From NCBI RefSeq assembly GCF_963662255.1, contig NC_085049.1, forward strand, positions 26,630,142-26,694,141: a DNA stretch of 64,000 bases, written 5' to 3'. The position numbers and the translations under genes are program-made. The stretch comes from Cinclus cinclus (lineage: Eukaryota > Chordata > Aves > Passeriformes > Cinclidae). Positions within the stretch are counted from its first letter, which is position 1. The number at the start of each line of letters is the position of its first letter. Positions 41,101 through 50,615 of this stretch are shown piece after piece. Below the pieces are notes generated by a model, which was not told where the DNA came from, searched no databases, and saw only the letters and a list, made by a program, of their open reading frames with translations.

Positions 41101-44100
41101 TCTTCTGGTAAAAAAGCCAAATCCCACCCTACAACACTTGTGACTGAGCACAGTCCAGAGAACCAGTTGTCAGACTAGACTCTAAAAGCAAGGTTTTTCA
41201 AGAGAATATAAAGGACTTGGGCCTCATGTAGAGGAATTTGTATTTTACTTCTGTCAGGCTTTGAAAACCTATACTACAGTATTAGGTGAAGTGGATGTGC
41301 ACAGATACCAATTATACCTGAGTGTTTTCCAGCTTGTTCATCTGTTTTAATAAGGAAAGAAGGAAAAAATGCTTTTTCTGGCATGCTCATGGTTTGCAAA
41401 CCCTTTCAATCACTTTTGAGAATAGCATTGAAAGGATGCTCAGTTACCTTAAGTTCAAAACAAGGAACCAGGTAAATGAGGGTTAAAAACCAGAAATCCA
41501 ACAACAGAGAAGAGTGACAGTTTCTCTGGATTTACCCTTACTGTACCACTGTTAAGGAGATAAATTACCTTGGGATAATAAATAGTTTCTTTAGAAGATA
41601 CTTATTTTTTTGTATTATTTAAAAAAATATATAAAATAAATATATAAAATATAAAAAAAAGTTAAAGTGTAAACTACCACTGTAAAATGCAGTGAATTGT
41701 GGTTTTTTACTTCTGGTAAATTCAGAATAACTGAAAGGATGTTATGGTGGTGTGTGATGCAGTAGAATAAAACCTCTGCAGAATGTAACTAAATCTGACA
41801 TAAAATTAACACTATTTTGACTTTTTTTAAGCTTGAAGACAATTTATAGAGAGGGTTGTCATTTTTTGATATGGTCTTATTCACTCAGAGCAAATTTTAT
41901 AACAATTACAGTAGCTGTTTTGAACACTTTTTTTCTTGATTCCTGTCACTAGTAACTTCTCTATTCCTGTACCATCCCATGTCATGTTTTATGTGGGCTG
42001 GTTTGGGTTTTTTAAAGAAATTTTTTATGGCCGCGGTGTTTCTGCCTTTGGCTAACATTTTCCAACTAATTAAACCTTAAATTCATACATTTGTGATATA
42101 TATGTAATTATGCATAGGAAGAAAAGGAATTATCTTTGTTTTCTGAAAATTGTGTTTCATGTTAAATCCCTCTTGCTCTTCCTAATTACCATGTCTTTCA
42201 CCTTCAGCACATGACCTTTTGATGCCTTATTTTTATATATCTTTTTATTTGCTTCATTTCTTTTCATGTCAATACAATCTTACTTAACCTGTCCAGAATC
42301 TCTACTGTATTATTGTGCTTGTGAAGTTCTCCTGTGGGCAGTGATGGATTCATTTTGTCAGTAAAACCTCATTCCTATAGAAAGCATTTGTGAAACTGGC
42401 CACAAATCCAAAGGCTCAGCTCCAAACCAAGAAGAGCCGTTCAGTGCCCGGCTCTCTGCCTTTTCCCACATGTCAGTGATTATTGAAGAGCACCAGCAGA
42501 TGGGGCTGAGATGCTGCGGAGTGGAGCACTTCCAGCACACCCAGTGAGGATCGGGAGAGGTGGGAAATGCGGGTGAGTTGGAGCACCGGGTTAACTCCTG
42601 CTGTCTGGTGAATTTTCCAGAAGAGGAGGCACTGCTGCAGGAGGAGCCAGGAGGCAGAGAAGAGGCACCAAGGGTTGTTGATGTGCAGCAGCTGGTGCCC
42701 GTGGGGGGTGTGTACCACATCGATGCCCTGCAGTTGCCACCCCAGGCCCAGGACGTTGGGGACTGGAGCATGGTGGAGGTGAGGGAGGACAGGGATCATC
42801 AGCCCCAGCGCCCTGGCACCCCTGGGGAGCTGCTCCTGAGGTTTGTCACTGCTGGCACAGGCACTGGACGCAGCTTCCTGAGCAGCAAACTAACGAGGCA
42901 AGGTTTGCAAAGCATCAGTTTTTCATATGTGAAAGGTAAAAGCACGGCAGTACCAAAAACCACTGCTGGCTCAGCTGTTCTCGAGGTCTTGAGGCTGGCT
43001 GGGGGCTGTGGGCACTGGGCTCTGGCTTCCTCTAGTGCTGAGCTACGCCCCAGAGCGCACTGGGAAGCTGGAAACCTTTAGTTTGGAAAACCAATAAGGC
43101 AAACTCAGAGAGCAGGCCTGTGGGCAGGCCAAGAGCCCTGGGATGTTCATAGCCAGCCCCTGTGACCCCTCCTTCCCTCTGACACCGTGGGGACAGAGTG
43201 GAATTACAGCTGCTCCTGCTTTCTGAGGCTGTGGAGCTGTTAGAAGGGACTGTGCCACCCTGCCTTGAGGGTGCCTTCAGCAGCACAGGAAGGGGTCCGA
43301 GGCCTGGGGGTAGCTACTCTTCTGTTGCCTTCAAAGTTGTAGTTGGAAATGTGCAATATTAGCAAACCCTTTTAAATAGTACGTTAAACTTTGCAGTGGT
43401 TAGATGAACTAAAAAAAAAAAAATACCTGCATTTTCTGATAAACCCCTTACCTGTCCTTTTCCTCTCTTGCTAAAGCTTCAGGATGTTGGATTGGAGGTG
43501 TATCCATATTCCCCAGGAGAGGCTGAAGATGGCACACAGGAAGCAGTAGAGATAACCCTGAGGCTTCCTGATAATGTGATTTATTTTAAAGTGCCCATGG
43601 TAGCCCGATGGGAGCCTGCAGGTATGAACTTAGGACATAAATTTATTTTAAAATTCAGTAGTGGAATTTATACATGAGTTGGAGTGTTGTTGCAATCTAG
43701 CTGTAGAAATAAGGGCCTGTTTGGAGCCCAGAAATAGTTGGGGGACTTCAGTGTTAATTGATTTGGGTTTTTAAATTTTTTTTATTATTATTACTTTTTT
43801 GGTTAGTTTTACTTCAGCACTACTGGCAGAAGCCTTCCATGTACATCACTGTATCTTTTCATCCTCTTTGTCCAGGCCAGCAGTGGAGAGCTGATGGTAT
43901 CAACAACATAACCTATAAGGCAGAAGAAAAGAGCATCACCTTTAGGATGGGTGCCTTTTATACAGTAGCACTTCTCCAGGATGCTCACCTGAACCTGCCC
44001 TATCAGGCCTGGGAATTGCACCCCACTGGTGTGGATGAAGGACTCTTCACAGTTACTGCAGTCTTTGCAACCATTCAGATACAAATTAAGGTACTGTCAA

Positions 44101-45993
44101 TAATTTTTTAATCAAATATTTGCAGTTAAAAACCCCCATAACTTATACAGTGCCCTTGATTAAGAATCTGGGATGCTTCCACAGGAGCGATTTGAATCTC
44201 TCTTCCTTCCCAAGCACTGCACTGGTTATTTAACTTTCAGTTATTTACTATGAGAAGGCAGCTGTGCATTTGCTGTGGAATGTTTCAGTCAGTGCTTTGG
44301 TGCTGGTGCTGCATTCAGGCCTGTTCCACCTGCTAGAGACCTGAAAATTGTTCCTCTTTCCTCCCAGCTCTACCAAGAGAAATATAAGGATTTCTAGCAG
44401 CCTACTGCTAATGCTCTTTGTTTCTTCTCAAAGTTCAAGTTACTCATGATTATCCATCTGTTCACTGGTGTACAAATCAATACACCAGTGTCATTTCTGA
44501 ATTCCTACACAAATCTGGCTTTCTTTTGGATCTATAAATGAAAGGTCACAGCCCAGAGTAGTAGATGATGTGGACATGACCCAGTATAGGAAAAATATCA
44601 ATATTTGAAGCCTAAACCAGAAAGGTGCTTTCCTGACCAGTAAGTTGCTGTCACTGGTTTGTACAACAGGATAACCAGTGTATGTTGTCTTCAGTAGTGG
44701 TGGAAGAAGAGAAGGTGCTTTCCCACATCACAGGAAAATGGATGAGTCCTTTTGCCCTCAGAGAAGCTTTGAAAAGAGCTGGAGTGAACATTTTCCCAGC
44801 AGAGTACTCTCCTGAGTATGTGCCTGTGCCCAGGAAGGTGAGTGCCAGAGAGTTTCCTGGTGGCTTTTTCCCATTTTCCACTCGGGTCCCCCTTTCTTGC
44901 ACTGGGACCTGCTGTGCTGGCAGCTGAGCCAGGGACTGAGTAAAGCAGGCTCTGACCTTGCTGTAACACAGGGAAATGGAGTGAGATCTGTTTGTCTGAT
45001 TTGTACTTGTGCACTGCAGGCTGCCCTGGCAGAAGTCAAGGCCTATGAACAGATGGCTCTGCTTGCAGCTGCTTTTGCTTTTGCTCACAGCAAGTGGAAT
45101 GGAGAAGCAGGGCCAGAACGAGTTGTGTTCAAGGTTTGTGGAGTCAGACCAAACTTCCAGGACAGACCAGCACTGATCCCTTCCCCAGTTAGACAGAAAG
45201 AATTAACTCACCCATGGTAGCTTCAGCCCCTGCCTCAGTTCAGAGTCACAAGCTGCACTTGAGAGAGCTCTCAGGGGACAAGTCTCAGCAACAAGGACAC
45301 TTGCTAAGGAAAATGGAACTGATAAGGCACCAAGGGAGGCTTTAGTCAGAGCTGGGGTGACAGCTTCATGCTCTTCAGAGGCCCCTTGAAAACCAGCAGT
45401 CTGCTCTGCCAGCTTCTTAAGGAACAGCTGGACTTTTCTTCCTGCCTCTAGGGTTTCTTTTGCTCCCTACTGCAAAGGAGGGAATAAGCAATCTCAGTGT
45501 TGATTTGTCCCCACCTGGGAACTAAAACACAGGGTTAAAACTTCTCCCAGCCAGCCAAACGCTCCCACGTGTGGCTGGAGAAAGGTAACACAGCCCGCTG
45601 CTGAAAGCTGCAGTGGCTCTCACTCTCAGGTTAAATGCATGTGACACACAAATATTGGAATTTGTACTCTGGCAAGGGCACAGGCTTCACCTCACCATTC
45701 ATTTTTTCCTGCAATAGGTAAGTGAACATCTTACAGCAGGTTCTGCCAAAGACAAGGTCTGGTCTCTTTATATGTTCAGTGGTGAGAAAGTGCAAAACCT
45801 CAGGCTCACTGAAACCAGTGAAGCTTTTTCAGAAGAGCTGGAAGAAGAGTCTGAATTTCACTCCACACTCTACCATATGCTCAAGGATTCTGCCAGCAAG
45901 GAAGCCATGGGTAAAGTGGAAAGAGCTGGTTTCCTGTTTATTGATTCTGTGTATCAGCTGCTCCTTGCTACCAGAGTTTTAGCATACTCTTAG
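27556..45993 (+). CDS. DNAI7: Dynein axonemal intermediate chain 7 (CASC1/LAS1), 16 coding exons
   Basis: Ciliary protein tied to axonemal dynein assembly or docking. Coding exons: 27556-27558, 28034-28054, 30031-30079, 31659-31750, 32726-32827, 35085-35222, 35964-36110, 37009-37112, 38202-38478, 40206-40311, 42621-42778, 43477-43621, 43876-44090, 44670-44837, 45020-45133, 45718-45993. All phases join to 704 aa plus stop, close to the roughly 720 aa of human. Order: a lysine-rich start MGPKPKKK; a charged coiled coil (about residues 25-90); a helical region with LLHRKYNEATQNLLK; LHTRYDHVSPL (exon 9); an acidic Glu-rich linker (exons 9-11); and the conserved C-terminal half with GGVYHIDALQLPPQ, LLQDAHLNLPYQAWEL, AFAFAHSKWN and EFHSTLYHMLKD, ending LLLATRVLAYS. 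Exon 3 has the weakest acceptor ('aacttgaag'). No frameshift or missing exon is seen. Confidence 0.96.
28317..28850 (+). mobile_element. CR1 LINE 3' fragment (about 530 bp)
   Basis: Forward-orientation CR1 in DNAI7 intron 2: 'gtgctgggcactggtggggc', 'gtcctgtgtccggttctggg', 'aagatggacattgagg', 'gggctcatcctggagaaaag', 'ggttggacatcagcaggaat', ending 'ggaggtcttttccaacctg' and 'gattatgggattctg'. Confidence 0.93.
29334..29364 (+). repeat. (TA)n(GA)n microsatellite
   Basis: A TA run passes directly into a GA run ('tatatatagagagagaga') within DNAI7 intron 2. Confidence 0.9.
30278..30910 (-). mobile_element. Solo LTR of an avian endogenous retrovirus (ERVL-like)
   Basis: 633-bp element with perfect short inverted termini, TGTC at the left and GACA at the right, flanked by a 5-bp target duplication GGAAG (30273-30277 and 30911-30915). 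A 5-bp duplication fits the ERVL class. Read on the minus strand it has a 'gaggataaaggccaccac' TATA-like segment and an 'agtaaagaac' possible poly(A) signal, so it is probably inserted in minus orientation. There is no internal viral coding sequence: only the LTR is left, as expected after recombination between two LTRs. It sits in DNAI7 intron 3. Class and orientation are inferred. Confidence 0.85.
32086..32145 (+). repeat. (TA)n(TG)n compound microsatellite
   Basis: About 60 bp of alternating TA then TG dinucleotides with small interruptions, in DNAI7 intron 4. Confidence 0.95.
33593..33800 (-). mobile_element. Old CR1-like fragment
   Basis: Reverse-orientation, strongly diverged CR1 3' end: 'cacaatcataggataaatc', 'cttcaacctcctgcacc', 'caaggtgctcagttgggc', 'gaggtaccacagcatctt'. 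The divergence suggests an old insertion. It lies in DNAI7 intron 5. Confidence 0.65.
34119..34138 (+). repeat. Poly-A tract (20 A)
   Basis: Uninterrupted A run in DNAI7 intron 5. No retrocopy body is recognised directly upstream. Confidence 0.9.
39175..39268 (-). mobile_element. Short CR1-like fragment
   Basis: 'gggagccacaaggatccttg', 'agtccagctcttaagtgaa' and 'acagggatcgaacctctg' match the layout of reverse-oriented CR1 3' ends, but the piece is under 100 bp and diverged. DNAI7 intron 9. Confidence 0.5.
40389..40557 (+). mobile_element. CR1 LINE 3' fragment
   Basis: Forward-orientation CR1 end: 'gtgaggccctggcacaggtt', 'gtgtccaaggccaggctgg', 'ggtcccttctaacccaggcc', terminal 'attctatgg'. 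It sits about 80 bp past the exon 10 donor of DNAI7. Confidence 0.93.
45718..45993 (+). CDS. DNAI7: DNAI7 last coding exon, beginning with a donor-like GTAAGT
   Basis: Encodes the C-terminal 91 aa, from VSEHLTAGS to VLAYS and TAG. The acceptor 'cctgcaatag' is followed immediately by GTAAGT, which here is codons Val-Ser. Human has Val-Arg at this place (from memory), so the exon start is supported by homology even though it looks like a 5' splice site. Confidence 0.92.
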   Translation, partial: VSEHLTAGSAKDKVWSLYMFSGEKVQNLRLTETSEAFSEELEEESEFHSTLYHMLKDSASKEAMGKVERAGFLFIDSVYQLLLATRVLAYS

Positions 45994-46036
45994 ATACTGC
46001 ATGCTTTCCTTTAAAACTTTATTATCAAAAGCTTTC

Positions 46037-46042
46037 AATAAA
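46037..46042 (+). terminator. DNAI7: DNAI7 polyadenylation signal (AATAAA)
   Basis: First canonical AATAAA, 44 nt after the stop, in 'gctttcaataaagttac'. A second plus-strand AATAAA follows at 46128-46133. Confidence 0.75.
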
Positions 46043-46127
46043 GTTACATTTCAAGTCTTAAATCCTTTTCTATGCAAGTCATTGAAACAGGATCTAAAAT
46101 GCAAACATTTTATCTTTGTTCAAGCAA

Positions 46128-46142
46128 AATAAATTCTTTATT
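46128..46142. terminator. Back-to-back polyadenylation signals for convergent DNAI7 and IRAG2
   Basis: A plus-strand AATAAA at 46128-46133 and a minus-strand AATAAA (TTTATT on plus) at 46137-46142, separated by only three bases. The second would end IRAG2 transcripts about 300 nt after their stop. A further minus-strand signal lies at 46170-46175. Confidence 0.65.
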
Positions 46143-46443
46143 CTCTTGTGGCTAGACCATCTAGACATGTTTATTGTTAGCTACTTTCAACATTGCTGTT
46201 CTATTGTAAACCTCAATAGAACTGAGACCCTTTTAGCTGCTTTTAAAGATGACTTTTTGTCATAATGGGAAAGAGACACTTCTTTTTCATTTCAAGTCAT
46301 GCTTTAAATAAAAAAAATTCATCTCCTCCCCAAAAAATACCCCCAACCCAGCAAAAGAAATCCAGCATGTAACCTGAAATCAATGCCATCTTCACCTCCT
46401 GCCCTGCAGATGTGGCAGTGCCGCTCGGGCAGCGGAGCCAGGG

Positions 46444-46687
46444 TTAGACCGGGGGAGGCCCGTGGTGTTGCAGTCCTGTGTAGGGCCACAGCAGCTGCTG
46501 CAGGGATGTCCAGGAGTCCCCAGTGCCCACAGGGGCTGCATCTGCTGGCCTCTGCAGGGACAGCCCCGTCAGGAAGCTGGTGAGAGCAGCCAGCAGCACC
46601 AGGATGGACATGGACACCCAGAGGGTTTTGTTAGCGTTGCAAAAGGAATCCTTGAAGTGGGATGCCCACGCTGACATCAAATTGTAC
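46444..46687 (-). CDS. IRAG2: IRAG2 (LRMP/Jaw1) terminal exon: membrane anchor and KASH-like tail
   Basis: Last exon of the lymphoid-restricted, tail-anchored ER and outer-nuclear-membrane protein that binds IP3 receptors. On the minus strand a good acceptor ('tcctgcccag') is followed by an 80-aa frame starting YNLMSAWASHFK. It has a hydrophobic segment LWVSMSILVLLAALTSFL, then a lumenal tail with DSWTSLQQLLWPYT that ends HHGPPPV before TAA. The closing PPPV is the SUN-binding type of end seen in Jaw1 and other KASH proteins. The match to remembered human IRAG2 is clear (DSWTSLEHILWPFTRLRHNGPPPV-like). Position and orientation next to DNAI7 are as in human. Expected upstream exons, including the coiled-coil region, were not found between here and ARFGAP3, so the gene may be broken, split by rearrangement, or simply unrecognised by eye. 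Confidence 0.85.
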
Positions 46688-48170
46688 CTGGGCAGGACAG
46701 GAAAGCGCAGAGCCCATCAGTGTTTCTTCAAACTCTTCCCCCCACACCCCAAAAAGACTTGAAGCAAACTAGGTCCCACAAGCATCAAAAGTAACAGGTT
46801 GTTACTGTTGTGGGAGCTGTGCAGGGGGAGCTTCTGTTTTAAGTCTAAAACACAGCCAAGGAAGCTAATTCTTGATAAGCTGACCCAGCTCACCAGTCCA
46901 CCCATGCTCCCTGTACTTCACACTGCGTTCCCAGAGAGCATTTCCTAGTCACTTGTCACTGCTCCCAAGGGTCAAAGAAGAAAAGATCCCAGGGAAGCCA
47001 TGACATGTCTCCAGTTGCTTCTTTTTCCTGCCAAGTACCCTGGGGTGAGTGCAGCAACCCCTGAGGATGGAGAGAGGCTTTGGATGAAGTGAAGAGGCTT
47101 GGGGAGCCCATTTTCCAGAAGGTTTGAAGGTTTGTCCAATATTTGGTGCTTTTGTGCATTTTATGTCTGTTTTTTTTTTTTAATGGATGTTTGAGTTCTA
47201 GGATTAAGTTCTAGGACACTTAAAAGGGCATTTTCTCGTGCGTGGCATCATTTTTTATGTTTTTTTTTTAAAGTTTTGTTCTGTGGGGAAAAAAAAATTT
47301 TCATGCTTTGTATTCAGGATATGCAGACGCTCTATTGACCCTCCCACACCAAGCAGTCCAAGTGCACAGTAGTTAATTGGATTAGTTGTTATGTAAAGAA
47401 TAATAATTAAATCTGTTGGTGCTTCTGTTGGTACACTCTTAAAATTTCATGTTCCTGTGTACCTGGGGCTTTGGCCATACTTATGGAGATGTAAAATAAG
47501 CACTTGGATTGCTCTAGACATGTTGTGGGAAATGTGTGTTAGGAGAAGCCCCCTCTGAATAAACTGTTGTTCTGTTGTAGAGATCTGCAGCAGTGCTGGC
47601 TTTGGCAGAGTGGTTGAAGGGTTTGTGAGAGCAGAGCAGGGAAATGGACAAGTCACTCCAGTAGGGTGATGTCTGTCTCCTTATATTAACAGAATATAAC
47701 AGAATTGTAACCCAGCTGTGAACCCAAAGCCTGTGGCAATAATTGATAGCAATAACTGTACCTTTTTACCTCGGGGTCACTGGCAAGCATGAAACAAGAA
47801 CTGACCCAGAACTTTTTGTTGGTGCCCTGGCAGGGAGAGTAGCAGCCAACAGTGTTGGAAGAATTTCTGTGAGTCCCTGTGAGATCATGATTTTCTTAAC
47901 AACTTCAAAATTAGTTTGAATAGAAAAATGTGGGTTTTTTTACACAAAAACCTCATGTGCAAAGTGTGCAAAGATGATTTAATGAGAGATTTTTTGAAAC
48001 ATAGAAATGTGCTGATACGTTCTCGAACTTCTCCCCTTTCCTGCCCCACCATGTGGGACCAGGGCAAAGGGAGGGAGCAGAAGATCTGCCTGGAGCTGGA
48101 GAGGGGCAGCAGAAAGGCACTGTGGGCACAGGGACCTCCCTGTGTCACAGGGCACCTGTGGGAACAGAAC
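46688..48170. other. Non-repetitive spacer upstream of the IRAG2 terminal exon
   Basis: Contains several T/A homopolymers (47171-47181, 47262-47270, 47288-47296) and short open frames without family features. I searched the minus strand by eye for the coiled-coil and serine-rich segments of IRAG2 and recognised none. Confidence 0.6.
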
Positions 48171-50100
48171 GGACACTTTGGGGGCGAAATGGAAGTAATT
48201 TGTGGCAGAGTTGAGAGCTGGGGGAAGATCTGAGTTCATCTACAAGGAAGTAAGTATATTTTAGATGTATATTTTTGAGGAAAAGCTGAGGTGATGTTTA
48301 TGGGAGAGAAGGAGTCACTATTTTACAGGAAGGAAAATGTTGGGAGTAAAACTTGATGTAATCTGTAGGGGACAGAATTAATATTTTGGGGTAAAAATGA
48401 GGTACTCAGAAGCAGACGTGCAGAAAATCTTGAAGGCACAACCTGATCAAATCTCTAGAGCAGAGGTTGAACATTTTGAGAGGAAATTATGTAGGTGATG
48501 AGTAGTGGGTGTGTAGGGAAAATTTGGGGGTTAAATCTGAGGTAATCTCTAGGGGAGAGCATGAACATAGTAAAGTAATGTGAGGGAATCAGTTATGACC
48601 AGGTAGGGAAATTTGGGGGGGGGGGGGGGGGAGGGGAGGAAATGAAAATAATACAAAATAATCTGTAGGGCAGAGAATGAACATTTTGAGGTAAAAATGA
48701 GGTCATCAATAGTAGGCAGATGGAAAATTTGGGGGTAAAGCCTGAGAAAAGCTACATGGTAGAAAATCAATATTGAAGTAAAAATGAGGGAATCAGTAGT
48801 GGATAGGGGAATTTGGGGGGCTAAATGTGAAATAATCTAAAGGTTGACAATGAATATTTTTAGGTAAAAATGAGGCAGTAAGTTGTATATAAGTAAGGGA
48901 AATTTGGGAGTAAATCTTAAGTAAATCTCTAGTGGGAGAATGAACACTCACAAACTGAGGCAGTCCCTGGGGGTAGGCAAGGAAATTTTATGGGGCAAAA
49001 CTTTGCAAAATCTGTGGGGCAGAGAATGAACATATTGAGGTAAAAAGGAGGTGAGTGGGAGTGGACATCTAAGGAGAATTTGCGGGGCAAACCCTCCTGA
49101 TATGTCAGAACAATGAATGTTTTTGAAACAAACTCTGATGTGATATGTAAGGGGGCAGAATGAACATTTTGGGGATAAGACAGACTTAACTTGTGTGGTT
49201 TTGTTTTTAAAATCTAGTTAGTATATAGAGGACAAAATGGACATTTTGGTCTTAAAATCTGACTTACCCTGAAGAGGAAAGAATGCATATTTTGAGGGAA
49301 AAAGGTGGTAATCACAATTGGGCAGGTAGGGAAAATGTTGGGGGAAAATGTGAAGTAATGTCCAGAGCAGAGAATGAATACTGGCTTGTAAAAAATGAGG
49401 GAGGTAGAAGTGGACAGACAGGGGAAAAATCTGGAAGGGAAGCATGAAATAATCCCCAGGGAAGAGAATGAAAACTCAGGTAATCACTTGTGGACATATA
49501 ATGAAAATGTTGGGTGTAGAAACTGGTATTTTCTCCAGGATGGAGCATTACTATTTTGAGGTAAACATGAGATAACTAGTAGTGAACAGGTAGAGAAAAT
49601 CTTGGGGTAAAACTTAAAATAATCTGTATGGCAGAGAATGTAGATAAGGGGAAAAAGAGATAATCAGTAGTAGGCAGAAAAGGGAAATTTGGGGGTAAAC
49701 CTTAGGTAATCTCTAGATGAAAGAAATGATAATTTTGAGGTAAAGCGAGTTCATCAGTAGCGGACATCAAGGGAGAATCTGGGGGCAAAACCTGAGATAA
49801 TGTGTGAAGATGAGAAGTATTTTGGAGAAAAAAATCTGACATAATTTGTAAGGGACTGATGAAGATTTTGGGGATAAGACAGACAAAACCTGTGTGGTTT
49901 TTGGTTTTTTAAAAAACTAGGTAATATATTGGAGAGAAAAATGGACATTTTGATCATAAAATCCGAGTTAACTTGCAGGTGAAAGAATGTATATTTTTGA
50001 GGAAAACTGAAGCAATCAGTAGTGCACAGGAAGGGAAAATGCTGTGGGTAAAAACCAAGGTCATCCCAAGGTGAGGGAATGACTGTTTTGAGGTGAACTT
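48170..50100. repeat. Degenerate tandem array, about 90-100-bp monomer with a higher-order duplication of about 700 bp
   Basis: The motif 'gagaatgaacattttgaggt' followed by 'aaaaatgagg', a variable 'atcagtagtggac' block, 'gggaaaatttgggggtaaa' and 'aatctctagggcagag' recurs about twenty times. Anchor copies lie near 48373, 48464, 48561, 48675, 48775, 48849, 48938, 49024, 49159, 49281, 49373, 49467, 49545, 49636 and 49721. A longer block with 'ggggataagacagac' and 'tgtgtggtttt' occurs at 49171 and 49870, and 'gaatg(c/t)atat' at 49281 and 49985, giving a superimposed period near 700 bp. Copies are diverged, so the array is not young. I know no named element with this sequence. Confidence 0.88.
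48615..48631 (+). repeat. 17-G homopolymer inside the tandem array
   Basis: The 'tttgggggtaaa' part of one monomer has expanded to 17 G followed by AGGGG. It is a local slippage event and a potential quadruplex. Confidence 0.9.
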
Positions 50101-50211
50101 GGGACTCACCATGTCCTCCTTCCTTGGCAGCAGCCAGTTGGGAAGGGAGAAGAGGCCCCAAGTGGGACCAAGGAGGAGGGAGGGAGCAGAGGAGCAGCCT
50201 TGGGCCTTTCA

Positions 50212-50615
50212 TTACAGAGTCACGGAATCCTTCAGGCTGGAAAGACCTCTGAGATCACTGAGCCCAGCCTGTGACCAAACACCACTTCATCAACCAGGCA
50301 CTGAGTGCCACATCCAGCTTTTCTTTAAACACCTCCAGGGATGGAGACTCCACCCACTGATGCCCAATCTGCCTTTCTGTGAAGAATTTCTTTCTGCTGT
50401 TCAACCTGAGCCTTCCCTGGCACAGCTTCCCATTTCCCCTTGCCTGTTCCTCGTTTCCTTGGAACAGAGCCTGACTTCCCGTGCCTGCACCCTCCTGTCA
50501 GGGAGTTGTGCAGAGTCAGAAGGTCCCCCCTGAGCCTCCTTTTCTCCAGGCTGAGCCCCCAGCCATTCCTCTGAGCGCTCCAGTCCCTTCCCCAGCCGTG
50601 TTCCCTTCTCTGGAG
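50212..50615 (-). mobile_element. CR1 LINE 3' fragment (about 400 bp)
   Basis: Reverse-orientation CR1 directly after the tandem array: 'cagagtcacggaatccttc', 'aggctggaaagacctctgag', 'cacctccagggatggagac', 'tgcccaatctgcctttctg', 'ccttttctccaggctgagcc', 'tgagcgctccagtcccttcc'. Confidence 0.93.

Noticed and set aside
48170..50100. Possible CRISPR array or centromeric satellite
   Set aside because: Repeats are diverged, adjacent without spacers, and in a vertebrate gene region. At 1.9 kb it is too small for a centromeric satellite.
49754..50212. 152-codon minus-strand frame and similar His/Phe/Ser-rich frames nearby
   Set aside because: Translation of the tandem array. The frames repeat because the DNA repeats, not because of a protein family.
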